Source: JANQIO01 sp965601975 (GTDB lineage: Bacteria > Pseudomonadota > Gammaproteobacteria > Pseudomonadales > Halieaceae). From it: a stretch of DNA of 64,000 nt. Of this stretch, positions 9,616 through 17,997 are shown in pieces (positions within the stretch are counted from its first letter, which is position 1; each line of letters starts with the position of its first letter). The stretch spans positions 1 to 64,000 of the forward strand of contig OZ271856.1 of NCBI GenBank assembly GCA_965601975.1, read 5' to 3'. The notes beneath the pieces are model-generated. The model was not told the origin of the DNA and made no database searches. It saw nothing but the letters and a program-made list of their open reading frames with translations. The position numbers and the translations under genes were made by a program.

Positions 9616-10976
9616 TGACCGGATCGGGTTCTGAGCAGCAGCTCAAGGCGCTTGCCAACCTGCTGCTTTTACAGCAGCGGTTGCGGGAGGCCAGTACCGA
9701 GGCCGAACTCGGGTTCCTGCTGACCAACGACACCCGCACCCTGGTCGAGTACCGCGGCGCCGCCCTGTGGATGGCCAGTTCCACCAAGCCCGGTGGCGGT
9801 TCCATTCTCAGTGTGTCCGGCGCGGTGGATCACGACGATCATTCGCCCTATGTGCAGTGGATGCGCGCGCTGTCTCGCGAGCTGACCGCCTACCGCGAGC
9901 CGGAGCCCAAGCCGGTTCGCAAGGCCGACGTTTCCGAGGCCCTGGCGGGAGAGTGGGACACCCACGGCGACCAGCTGCTGTACTGGTGCCCGATTTATTC
10001 GGGTTCAGGCTACTACATCGGCGCGCTGATGTTCTGGCGCGACAAACCCATGCTGGAAGCCCAGCAGCGCATCCTCAAGTTCTGGCTGAACGCCGCCGGC
10101 TACAGCATCTCGGCCCTGCGCGGCAAGGCGTTTGCCCGCCCCAGCTTCGCCTGGACGCCGCGCCGCAAGCAGATCGCCGCGGCCGTTGCCGTCCTGGTGG
10201 TCCTGCTGATGTTCCTTCCGGTGCGGCTGTCGGTGCTGGCCCAGGCGGAAATCGTGGCCAAGGATCCGCAGGTCGTGCGCTCCCCCCTCGATGGCATCAT
10301 CGACAGGATCGTGGTGAAGCCCAATACCAGGGTGAAAGAGGGCGACACGCTGCTCTACCTCGATGACACCGAGCTGCAGACCCGGCTCAAGGTGGCCGAG
10401 CAGGCGCTGGCCATCAGCCGCGCCCAGTACCAGCAGGCCGGGCAGTCCGCCTCCTTCGACCGCGACGCCAAGGCCTCGCTGCGCGTGCTTGCACTCGAGA
10501 TCGAGAAACGCGAAGCGGAAGTCACCTACGTGAAGTCCCTGATAGAGCGGAGCCATGTGCAGGCGGATCAGGCCGGGACAATCATCATGCTCAACCCCGA
10601 TGAGCTGATCGGCAAACCGGTGGTCACCGGCGAGCGCCTGCTGACCATCGCCGACCGCAACAACACCCAGATCGAGGCCTGGCTGCAGGTCGGGGATGAC
10701 ATCAACCTGCCCGACAAGGCGCTGATCGAATTTTTCCCCAATAGCGCGCCAGACAAGAAATATGTCGCCCGGAAGCATCGCAAGGACTATCGCGCCAGCA
10801 CCACCGACGCGGGCAACCTGGCCTTCCGCGTCCGCGGGGATTTCGCCGCGATCGAGGACCGCCTGCCGGACATCGGCATGCGCGGCACCGCCAAGATCTA
10901 CGGGGAGCAGGTCAGCCTGTGGTACTTCCTGTTGCGCCGGCCGCTGGCAACTGTACGGCGCTGGATCGGGTTCTAG
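9615..10976 (+). CDS. GAF-like domain fused to HlyD-type membrane adaptor
   Basis: This is a 453-residue protein from a GTG that overlaps the preceding stop. Residues 1-170 look like a soluble GAF-type sensory fold, starting with a helical segment rich in Leu and Gln. One transmembrane helix follows at about 187-206, after a basic RRK anchor. Then comes a lipoyl-like segment (SPLDGIIDRIVVKPNTRVKEG, about 223-243), a coiled-coil (about 252-310) and a beta-barrel. The orientation should place the GAF part in the cytoplasm and the adaptor part in the periplasm, which is unusual for adaptors. The GAF call rests on general pattern and is less certain than the HlyD call. Three bases separate it from the next gene. 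Confidence 0.75.
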   Translation: MTGSGSEQQLKALANLLLLQQRLREASTEAELGFLLTNDTRTLVEYRGAALWMASSTKPGGGSILSVSGAVDHDDHSPYVQWMRALSRELTAYREPEPKPVRKADVSEALAGEWDTHGDQLLYWCPIYSGSGYYIGALMFWRDKPMLEAQQRILKFWLNAAGYSISALRGKAFARPSFAWTPRRKQIAAAVAVLVVLLMFLPVRLSVLAQAEIVAKDPQVVRSPLDGIIDRIVVKPNTRVKEGDTLLYLDDTELQTRLKVAEQALAISRAQYQQAGQSASFDRDAKASLRVLALEIEKREAEVTYVKSLIERSHVQADQAGTIIMLNPDELIGKPVVTGERLLTIADRNNTQIEAWLQVGDDINLPDKALIEFFPNSAPDKKYVARKHRKDYRASTTDAGNLAFRVRGDFAAIEDRLPDIGMRGTAKIYGEQVSLWYFLLRRPLATVRRWIGF

Positions 10977-10979
10977 GCT

Positions 10980-13079
10980 GTGAGCCTGCCGCGTAACCTG
11001 CGCCAGGATCTCGACCTGATCGAAGTCACGCCCTTCGAGGACGGCTCGCCGCGCTGGCGGCTGTACGACCCCGCCGCCAACAAGTTCTACGACCTGGGCT
11101 GGCTGGAAGTCGAGATGCTGCAGGAACTGCGCAGCAATCCGAAACCCGACCTGAGCAGCACCGAACTGGCGCGCATCGTAGCCGACCGGGCGCGGGTCAT
11201 GTGCAGCTCCCGGCAGATCGAGGAATTCATCGAGTTCCTCGAGGATAACGACCTGTTCTGGCTGGAGGGTGAACGCGCACTGGACCGGCGCAAGCGCCTG
11301 CGTACGTCGCGCTGGAAAGAGCTGGCCCTGAAAGTCTGGCGCCAGTACCTGTTCCTGAAGATTCCGATACTGCACCCGGACGGGCTACTGGACCGGATGC
11401 TGCCGCAGGTGGACTTCGTGTTCCGTGCCCGCTTCTGGTGGCTGCTGGCAGCCAATGCGCTGCTGGCCATCTACCTGACCTCACGGCAGTGGGATTACTT
11501 CCTCAGCACCTTCGTCGGGTACTTCACCCCGATCGGACTGGTGTATTTTTCCATCGCGGTGATGCTTGCCAAAGTGCTGCACGAATTCGGGCACGCGCTG
11601 GTGGCCAGGCGCTATGGCTGCTCGGTGCGCGCCATGGGCGTGGCCCTGCTGGTGTTCTGGCCGATTCTTTACACGGACACCACTGACGCCTGGCGGCTGA
11701 GGTCAAAGCGCAAGCGGGCGATGATCGGCGCCGCCGGCATGATTGTTGAACTCGGGCTGGCGTCGATTTGCCTGATGCTGTGGAACTTCATGCCCGAGGG
11801 CTTCATCCGCAACATCCTGTTCATGATGTCCACCACCACCTGGATCATGACCCTGTTCATCAACCTCAACCCGCTGATGCGGTTTGATGGCTATTACATC
11901 CTGTCTGACCTGGCCGGTGTCGAAAACCTGCAGGAGCGCTCCTACGCCATGGGCCGCTGGCGCCTGCGGGAATTCCTGTTTGCCTACGGCAGGGAAGCGC
12001 CGGAGCAGGGCCGGCGCTGGCTGGTTCCGTTTGCCTATGCGACCTGGGCCTACCGGCTGTTCGTGTTCTTCGGTATTGCCTACATCGTCTACACGTATTT
12101 CTTCAAGGCCCTGGGTATCGTGCTGGCCGCGGCCCAGCTGGTGCGACTGCTGGTCATGCCCATCGGCAAGGAAGTCCTGCACTGGTGGGCGTCGCGGGAG
12201 GAGGCCTCCCCGCGACGGTTGCGACAGACCGGCATCGGCATGGCGGTGCTGCTGCTGTTGGGGGTCCTGCCCATTGACCGCGAACTGGAGCTGCCTGCCT
12301 ACTGGCAGGCTCGCTCGGTGGTCACTCTTTACGCGCCGCTGTCAGGGCAGCTCACCCTGTTGCCCGCGGCTGAAGTGGAATCCGTGGGCAGCGGTGACGT
12401 CATTATCGAGATCAGCTCGCCGGACCTGCAGTTCCAGTTCCAACAGGCCGGGCACGACCTGCAATCCAGCCGTTACCAGCTCGAGCGCACCAGCTTCAGT
12501 GCGGGTCTCGCCCAGGACCGGCTGTCACTGCAGGCATCCCTGCAGGGTGCGCTGGAAACCCGCACCAACCTGCAGGCGCAGCTGGATGACGCCAGCCTGG
12601 TCGCGCCCTTCGACGGGCGCATCGCCGATCGCCAGCCGGACCTGCGGCAGGGTGATTGGGTGAGCAAGGGGGACAAGTTGTTGACGCTGGTAGACGACAC
12701 GGCCGGCGAAGTGGTGGCCTACGTTGGCGAGTCCGAGCTGCGTGTGCTGCGGGAGGGCGCAACGGGCTGGTTCTATCCGGAGGGCGGCACCCGGCCGCGC
12801 CAGCGGGTGACCTTCAAGGAAGTCGAGGGCTTTTCCCTGGACGCGCTGGAGAACGCCTACGTCGCCTCCAGCTATGGCGGCGGGCTGGATGTTCGAGACG
12901 GCAAGGATGGCGAGCTGATTCCCCAGCGAGCGACCTACCGCGTTTACCTGGATACCGAGGCGCCGGCGGAGGATCGCGTGCTGCGCGGCCAGCTGGTACT
13001 GGACGCCGAGGCGCGATCGTTCGTGGCCGCCGCCTGGCGGCAACTGCTGGGAGTTTGGCGAAGAGAGGCAGGAATATGA
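10980..13079 (+). CDS. PqqD-like / M50 site-2-type metalloprotease / HlyD fusion
   Basis: This is a 699-residue multidomain membrane protein. Residues 1-95 resemble a PqqD-like winged-helix (peptide-recognition) domain. Several transmembrane helices (about 152-430) carry the zinc motif HEFGH at 201-205 and the conserved second motif NPLMRFDG at 297-304, both typical of M50/site-2 proteases. After a last helix (about 416-432), residues 440-690 form a HlyD-like periplasmic part with a coiled-coil (485-565) and lipoyl-like segments (VAPFDGRIADRQ). Such proteins are annotated as putative peptide zinc metalloproteases. In this cluster it occupies the place where a type I system would have its inner-membrane ABC transporter. 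The stop overlaps the next gene by four bases (ATGA). Confidence 0.8.
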   Translation: MSLPRNLRQDLDLIEVTPFEDGSPRWRLYDPAANKFYDLGWLEVEMLQELRSNPKPDLSSTELARIVADRARVMCSSRQIEEFIEFLEDNDLFWLEGERALDRRKRLRTSRWKELALKVWRQYLFLKIPILHPDGLLDRMLPQVDFVFRARFWWLLAANALLAIYLTSRQWDYFLSTFVGYFTPIGLVYFSIAVMLAKVLHEFGHALVARRYGCSVRAMGVALLVFWPILYTDTTDAWRLRSKRKRAMIGAAGMIVELGLASICLMLWNFMPEGFIRNILFMMSTTTWIMTLFINLNPLMRFDGYYILSDLAGVENLQERSYAMGRWRLREFLFAYGREAPEQGRRWLVPFAYATWAYRLFVFFGIAYIVYTYFFKALGIVLAAAQLVRLLVMPIGKEVLHWWASREEASPRRLRQTGIGMAVLLLLGVLPIDRELELPAYWQARSVVTLYAPLSGQLTLLPAAEVESVGSGDVIIEISSPDLQFQFQQAGHDLQSSRYQLERTSFSAGLAQDRLSLQASLQGALETRTNLQAQLDDASLVAPFDGRIADRQPDLRQGDWVSKGDKLLTLVDDTAGEVVAYVGESELRVLREGATGWFYPEGGTRPRQRVTFKEVEGFSLDALENAYVASSYGGGLDVRDGKDGELIPQRATYRVYLDTEAPAEDRVLRGQLVLDAEARSFVAAAWRQLLGVWRREAGI

Positions 13080-14905
13080 TGAGCAGGTTTGTGAGGTTGG
13101 CCACCCTGTGTGTCCTGGTGGCGGCCTGTAGTGGCAGCACCGGTACTCGCGACAGCGGCGGTTCGAAAGAAGCGCTGCAGATGCTGGAAACGCATGCCGG
13201 CCAGGTGATGAGGCTGCGACCGAGCTATGCGACCCGGATGGGCCTGATGGACGAGGACCTGGGAATTCGCGTCAACGATGCCATGGACGACTACTCCAGC
13301 GACCACATGCGGCAGTGGCGCCGGACGATCTATGACATGCGCAACGAGCTGCGGGCGCTGCCCGAGGGTGAGCTGAACTCGCTGACGCTGCGGGCCATGG
13401 ACGATATCTACAGCGGGCTGCTGGGCGCGCGCGATGTGCCATTCGGTTTCATCGATACCTTCGGCCGGCACCGTCCCTACATCATCAACCAGATCGACCA
13501 GCCGCTGCAGGAAATTCCCAAGATGCTGACGCACTTCCAGCGCCTGGAATCGCGGGAGGATGTGGCCGACTACCTGCGGCGCCTGTGGGCGCTGTCGAAC
13601 CTGGTGGATACGGTGCTGGAGAAATTCAACAAGGATGCCAGCGCCGGTTGGTTGCCGCCGCGGCCCATACTCGAAGGGGCGCTGGTCTACCTGGAGGGCT
13701 TTACCTCCGTGCCACCGCACCAGCACGTGCTGGTCACCACGCTCGAAGAAAAGATGGCGGACATCGAGGAGCTATCGGAAGAGGACCGCGCCAAAGCGCG
13801 CAACGAGGCGATCGCAGTACTGCTGCGCGTGGTCTACCCGGCCTATGCCAATGCGGTGGTGGCGGTGCAGGAGCGGCTGCCCAGGGCCAGGGAACAGGCG
13901 GGCATCTGGGCACAGCCGCTGGGAGAACAATTTTATGCCCGGGCCATTATCAACGAGGCCGGCAGCCCGCAGAGCGCGGATGAAATCCATGAACTGGGCC
14001 TGGCGGAGGTAGAGCGCATTCTCGCGGAAATGGACGCGGGGCTCGATGCGCTGGGGATGACGCGGGGCAGCGTGGCGGAGCGTATGCAGGCACTGGCGCG
14101 GGAAGAGCAGTTCAAGTTCGCCGACAGCGATGCGGGCCGGGCGGAGCTGCTGGCCAGGGTGGAAGGCCTGGTCGTCGATATGCAGGGCCGCCTGCCGGAT
14201 TACTTCGGGCGCCTGCCCGAAGAGTCAGTGGTGGTGAGGCGGGTACCGCCGGAGCTGGAGGCGGGTGCGGCCATGGGCTTTTACGATGGCCCGCCGGCCT
14301 CGGGCGGTCCGGGCACTTTCTGGCTGAACATGCGTTCGATGGAAGAGCTGACCTGGTTCAGCATGCCGACGCTGACCTACCACGAGACCGTACCCGGCCA
14401 CCATCTGCAGGTGGCGCTGTCCCGTTCCCAGGGACAGAAGCCCCTCCTGTGGCGCTATACGATCAACAGCGGCTACAGCGAAGGCTGGGCGCTGTATTCC
14501 GAGCTGCTGGCCGCGGAGATGGGTGTCTACGAGGACGATCCCTACGGCGACCTGGGTCGCCTGCAGGACGAACTGATGCGCGCCGTGAGGCTGGTGGTCG
14601 ACACCGGCCTGCACCACAAGCGCTGGTCAATGGGCAAGGCCATTACCTACTTTATCGAGACTACCGGCAAGGGCGAACAGGAAGTGAGGGCAGAGGTGGT
14701 GCGCTACATGGCCTGGCCGGGACAGGCGCTGTCCTACAAGCTCGGGATGCTGGCAAGTCTCGATATGCGCGCCGACGCTGAGCGTGCCCTGGGTGAGGCC
14801 TACAGCATCTCGGATTTCCACGACGTGGTGCTGGGTACCGGCCAGGTGTCCATGCCGGTGCTGCGCGACGAGGTCAAGGCCTGGTGGCGCAGCGCGGAGA
14901 ACTAG
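13076..14905 (+). CDS. DUF885-family metallopeptidase-like lipoprotein
   Basis: This is a 609-residue protein. I chose the ATG overlapping the upstream stop (ATGA), which gives a clean lipoprotein signal with lipobox VAAC (Cys18); a longer frame upstream would bury that signal. The family hallmark HETVPGHH lies at 436-443, combining an HExxxGHH-like zinc motif with a downstream Glu-rich helix (SEGWALYSELLAAEMG). DUF885 proteins are predicted zinc carboxypeptidase/oligopeptidase-like enzymes with few characterised members. The coupling to the M50/HlyD gene suggests co-expression with the export module, perhaps for trimming or clearing peptides in the periplasm. Confidence 0.8.
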   Translation: MMSRFVRLATLCVLVAACSGSTGTRDSGGSKEALQMLETHAGQVMRLRPSYATRMGLMDEDLGIRVNDAMDDYSSDHMRQWRRTIYDMRNELRALPEGELNSLTLRAMDDIYSGLLGARDVPFGFIDTFGRHRPYIINQIDQPLQEIPKMLTHFQRLESREDVADYLRRLWALSNLVDTVLEKFNKDASAGWLPPRPILEGALVYLEGFTSVPPHQHVLVTTLEEKMADIEELSEEDRAKARNEAIAVLLRVVYPAYANAVVAVQERLPRAREQAGIWAQPLGEQFYARAIINEAGSPQSADEIHELGLAEVERILAEMDAGLDALGMTRGSVAERMQALAREEQFKFADSDAGRAELLARVEGLVVDMQGRLPDYFGRLPEESVVVRRVPPELEAGAAMGFYDGPPASGGPGTFWLNMRSMEELTWFSMPTLTYHETVPGHHLQVALSRSQGQKPLLWRYTINSGYSEGWALYSELLAAEMGVYEDDPYGDLGRLQDELMRAVRLVVDTGLHHKRWSMGKAITYFIETTGKGEQEVRAEVVRYMAWPGQALSYKLGMLASLDMRADAERALGEAYSISDFHDVVLGTGQVSMPVLRDEVKAWWRSAEN

Positions 14906-14906
14906 C

Positions 14907-15347
14907 TCACCACTCTCCCGTGTTCTCCATCGACTGCCAGGGCTCTGCCGGCGGCAGTGATTCACCCTTCTGGAGCAGCTCGATGGAAATGCCATCCGGT
15001 GAACGCACGAATGCCATGTGGCCATCGCGGGGTGGGCGGTTGATGGTGACGCCGCCGTCCAGCAGCTGCTGGCAGGTGTCGTAGATGTTCTCGACCCGGT
15101 AGGCCAGGTGGCCGAAGTTGCGGCCGCCGCTGTACTCCTCCGGATCCCAGTTGTAGGTGATTTCCACCAGCGGGCTCTTGGCGTCTTTTGCCGCGGCGAC
15201 GTCGCCGGGGGCCGCCAGGAATACCAGGGTAAAGCGGCCCTGTTCGCTGTCGTAGCGATTGACCTCCACCAGGCCCAGTTTGTTGCAATAGAAATCCAGG
15301 CTGGCGTCCAGGTCGCTGGCGCGAACCATGGTGTGCAGGTATTCCAT
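14907..15347 (-). CDS. gloA: Lactoylglutathione lyase (glyoxalase I)
   Basis: This is a 146-residue VOC-fold enzyme that isomerises the methylglyoxal-glutathione hemithioacetal to S-lactoylglutathione in the cytoplasm. Candidate metal ligands are His5 (EYLHTMVR), Glu in LVEITYNW, His in NFGHLAYRV and Glu in ISIELLQ. The chosen ATG puts the HTMVR motif right at the N-terminus, as in other GloA proteins; longer upstream reading is not conserved in character. It lies 13 bases downstream of the flavoprotein gene on the same strand, so the two probably share a transcript. Confidence 0.88.
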   Translation of the reverse strand: MEYLHTMVRASDLDASLDFYCNKLGLVEVNRYDSEQGRFTLVFLAAPGDVAAAKDAKSPLVEITYNWDPEEYSGGRNFGHLAYRVENIYDTCQQLLDGGVTINRPPRDGHMAFVRSPDGISIELLQKGESLPPAEPWQSMENTGEW

Positions 15348-15360
15348 GGGAGTGGCTCCG

Positions 15361-16905
15361 TTACTGCGTGTTGGAGCGAACCAGTGTATCGGGTTTTTCG
15401 GACGCCTGCTCAGTGGCGCAGGCAGCGGCGCGCGCCGCGGCGGCGCGACCGGCCAGGCGGCCCGAGAACGTGGCGTCGCCCACGGACATGCCGCTGGAAT
15501 AGCCCTCGGCCCGCCGCACCACGCCGCAGGCCGTGCGCCCGGCGGCATAGAGTCCGGGAATCACCTGCCGCAGCGGGTCTACGACTTCGCCGTCGGGCAG
15601 GGTGTCCAGGCCGCCCAGGGTGAAGTAGGGCCAGAAGGAGCCGCGCCCGGGGGTCACATCCAGGGCCACCAGCGGCGGTTCCAGCGGTTCCACCCACTCG
15701 GAGGCCTTGTGGAAAAAGGGATCGCTGCCCTCCGCCGCGTTTTGGTTGTAAAGCGCGAGGGTCCCCTCCAGGGCACCCGCCGGTAGCCCCAGCTCCTCGG
15801 CCAGTTCGGTCACGCTCTCGCCGGTGCCGACCACTTCCGCGGCCATGAAGTTCATCTGCTCGTAGTCGCCGTACTGGTCCACGGTGAGAATGAAATAGAA
15901 GCGCTCGCCGCCGTCCTTCAGGATCGCGTCGCCGAGACGGGAGTGGTAGACGTCCTCGTTGATCAATCGCTGGCCCTTGTCATTGACCAGTATGCCGTAG
16001 GTGATCGAGGCGGGCGGATAGTAGGGAACGCTGATAAAGCCCTCGTGCATATTGATGGCCGCGCCGCCCACGCCCATGCCCATCAGGATGCCGCTGCCCG
16101 TGTCCCCCGGGTTGCCGATGGGCTGTGTGCCGGAAGACAGCTTCGGCGCGTACTTCGCGAGCATCTCCTCGTTCATGACGAAACCGCCCGCGCAGAGAAT
16201 CACGCCGCCGCGGGCACGCACAGTGAACTCTTCCTGGTCGATGCGCACAATCAGCCCGTGCACCTGGTTGTGCTCATCGGCAACCAGGGTCAGGACCCGC
16301 GCTTCGTACTTCACCTCGATCCGCTCCCGGCGCTCCACGTTCTCGGTAATGATCTTCATGAACAGCGGGCCGCCGTTGTCTCCCTCCACGTAGAGGTTGT
16401 GCCCGCGGGGCGCCGGCTCGGCGTGCTCTTTGAAAGGGTAGGCCTTCTCGCTGCCGGTGTAGAGCAGGCCGTCATCGGTCAGGCACATGATGGCGCGGGT
16501 CTTGTGGAAGCTGTCCTTGAAGGGCACGCCCAGGCTCACCAGCCAGTCGAAGTGCGCGACGCTGTTCTCGCAGTAGTTGCGAATCTTGACCTCGTCGGCC
16601 TGGGGCCCCGCGCACATCATCATGTAGGTGAACATGGAATCGGTGCTGTCCTCGAAGCCGCAGGCCTTCTGGACGCGGGTTCCGCCGCTGCCGCCCATGT
16701 AGATTTCGGCGCTGGACATGGCGGTCGAACCGCCGGAGCCGCTGGCCAGCTCAAACAGGATGACCTCTGCGCCATTGTCCGCGGCCTCGATGGCAGCACA
16801 GCTGCCCGCCCCGCCAAAGCCCACCACGGCGACATCGGTTTCCATGTCCCAGTGGTCGATTTCACTGAGTCTGCGCGGTTGTGTGGGGCAGGTTTTCGAG
16901 GCCAT
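15361..16905 (-). CDS. FAD-dependent dehydrogenase, fumarate reductase/ketosteroid dehydrogenase type
   Basis: This is a 514-residue flavoprotein from the MASK start; an in-frame start further upstream (base 16965) adds a non-conserved leader. The N-terminal dinucleotide-binding motif VAVVGFGGAGSCAAIEAA is followed by an Asp/Glu strand end (VILFE) and a GGSTAMSSAEIYMGG loop. A C-terminal segment (YAAGRTACGVVRRAEGYSSG) is typical of the FAD_binding_2 superfamily. Members reduce or dehydrogenate steroids, fumarate analogues or similar small substrates. The substrate cannot be told from sequence here. It is probably cotranscribed with gloA. Confidence 0.75.
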   Translation of the reverse strand: MASKTCPTQPRRLSEIDHWDMETDVAVVGFGGAGSCAAIEAADNGAEVILFELASGSGGSTAMSSAEIYMGGSGGTRVQKACGFEDSTDSMFTYMMMCAGPQADEVKIRNYCENSVAHFDWLVSLGVPFKDSFHKTRAIMCLTDDGLLYTGSEKAYPFKEHAEPAPRGHNLYVEGDNGGPLFMKIITENVERRERIEVKYEARVLTLVADEHNQVHGLIVRIDQEEFTVRARGGVILCAGGFVMNEEMLAKYAPKLSSGTQPIGNPGDTGSGILMGMGVGGAAINMHEGFISVPYYPPASITYGILVNDKGQRLINEDVYHSRLGDAILKDGGERFYFILTVDQYGDYEQMNFMAAEVVGTGESVTELAEELGLPAGALEGTLALYNQNAAEGSDPFFHKASEWVEPLEPPLVALDVTPGRGSFWPYFTLGGLDTLPDGEVVDPLRQVIPGLYAAGRTACGVVRRAEGYSSGMSVGDATFSGRLAGRAAAARAAACATEQASEKPDTLVRSNTQ

Positions 16906-17015
16906 GGTGGTGCACCGTAAACAGCAATAAAAAGTCATTAAACCGGCATACTGCGGGGCCAACAAGGCAGGTCCCGGACGCCGGGACCAATATTTTGTAC
17001 AGCCTGCGAGTATTT

Positions 17016-17044
17016 ATGCCAAAGCCCGCGGGCTTAGGTACAAT
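17016..17044 (+). promoter_or_regulatory. Candidate promoter of rdgC-mnmH-selD with palindrome in spacer
   Basis: ATGCCA (17016-17021) and TACAAT (17039-17044) are 17 bases apart, a reasonable sigma-70 pair. The spacer contains a perfect 14-bp palindrome, AAGCCCGCGGGCTT, at 17022-17035. A dyad centred between -35 and -10 is where a repressor or a MerR-type activator could bind. Confidence 0.4.
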
Positions 17045-17085
17045 CCGCCCCTTTCCGACTCAAACCAGGGTGGCAAACCAGACCT

Positions 17086-17997
17086 ATGTGGTTCAAGAAT
17101 CTCCGTGCATACCGGCTCACCAGCCCCTTCGACCTGTCAGCGGAACAGCTGGAAGCGCAGCTTGCCGGTGCCGGCTTTACGCCCTGCGGCAAGTCACAGC
17201 CCCTGTCCCTGGGCTGGGTCCCCCCGCTGGGCGCGGGCACCGAGACACTGGTGCACGCCGCCAACGGACGCTACCTGCTGTGCATGCGGCGGGAGGAGAA
17301 GCTGCTGCCGGCCACAGTGGTTCGCGAGCAGGTAGAGGAGCGTGTTACGCGGATCGAGCAGGAAGAAGCCCGCAAGGTCTATCGGAAGGAGCGCATGCAG
17401 CTCAAGGATGACGTGGTGCAGGACTGCCTGCCCCGGGCCTTCACCCGTTCCAGCCAGGTCTTCGGGTATATCGATACCCGCAGCAACTGGCTGTTTGTGG
17501 ACGCGGCCTCGGCGGGCCGTGCCGAGGAATTCGTCAGCCAGCTGCGCGAGTGTATCGGCAGCCTGCCGCTGCTGTTGCCCCAGGTGAACCAGGCGCCCGC
17601 GGCCGCGATGACGGCCTGGTTGGTGCACTCCAACCTGCCCGAAGACTTTGCGCTGGGCAGCGACTGCGAAATGCGCGACCTGGGCGAAGACGGCGGCGTC
17701 GTGCGCTGCCGCGGGGTGGAACTGGACAGCGAGGAAGTGGAGATACACCTGCAGGCGGGCAAGCAGGTGGTGCGCCTGGCGGTGGGCTGGGACGAGAAAC
17801 TCAGCCTGGTGCTGGGGGAAGACCTGGTGCTGCGCCGACTGAAGTTCTCCGATGCCCTGGTGGCCGAGAACGACGACGTGGCCGAGGCCGATCCCCTGGC
17901 CCGGCTGGATGCGGACTTCGCCCTGATGTCCGATGTTGTCTCCGGGCTGCAGGAGCGGGTCATGACCGTGTTCGGCGGCGAGGCCGCCGAGAGCTGA
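17086..17997 (+). CDS. rdgC: Recombination-associated protein RdgC
   Basis: This is a 303-residue protein, the standard RdgC length, with the characteristic N-terminus MWFKNLRAYRLT and the segments CLPRAFTRSSQVFGYID and SDVVSGLQERVMTVFGGE at the expected places. RdgC forms a ring-shaped dimer that binds DNA non-specifically and modulates RecA-dependent recombination. It is the first gene of an overlapping set: its TGA overlaps the ATG of mnmH by one base. Linkage to the two selenium genes may simply be operon economy. Confidence 0.93.
   Translation: MWFKNLRAYRLTSPFDLSAEQLEAQLAGAGFTPCGKSQPLSLGWVPPLGAGTETLVHAANGRYLLCMRREEKLLPATVVREQVEERVTRIEQEEARKVYRKERMQLKDDVVQDCLPRAFTRSSQVFGYIDTRSNWLFVDAASAGRAEEFVSQLRECIGSLPLLLPQVNQAPAAAMTAWLVHSNLPEDFALGSDCEMRDLGEDGGVVRCRGVELDSEEVEIHLQAGKQVVRLAVGWDEKLSLVLGEDLVLRRLKFSDALVAENDDVAEADPLARLDADFALMSDVVSGLQERVMTVFGGEAAES

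Noticed and set aside
10005..11375. 456-codon minus-strand frame opposite the HlyD and M50 genes
   Set aside because: It overlaps two confident genes in full and has no family features.
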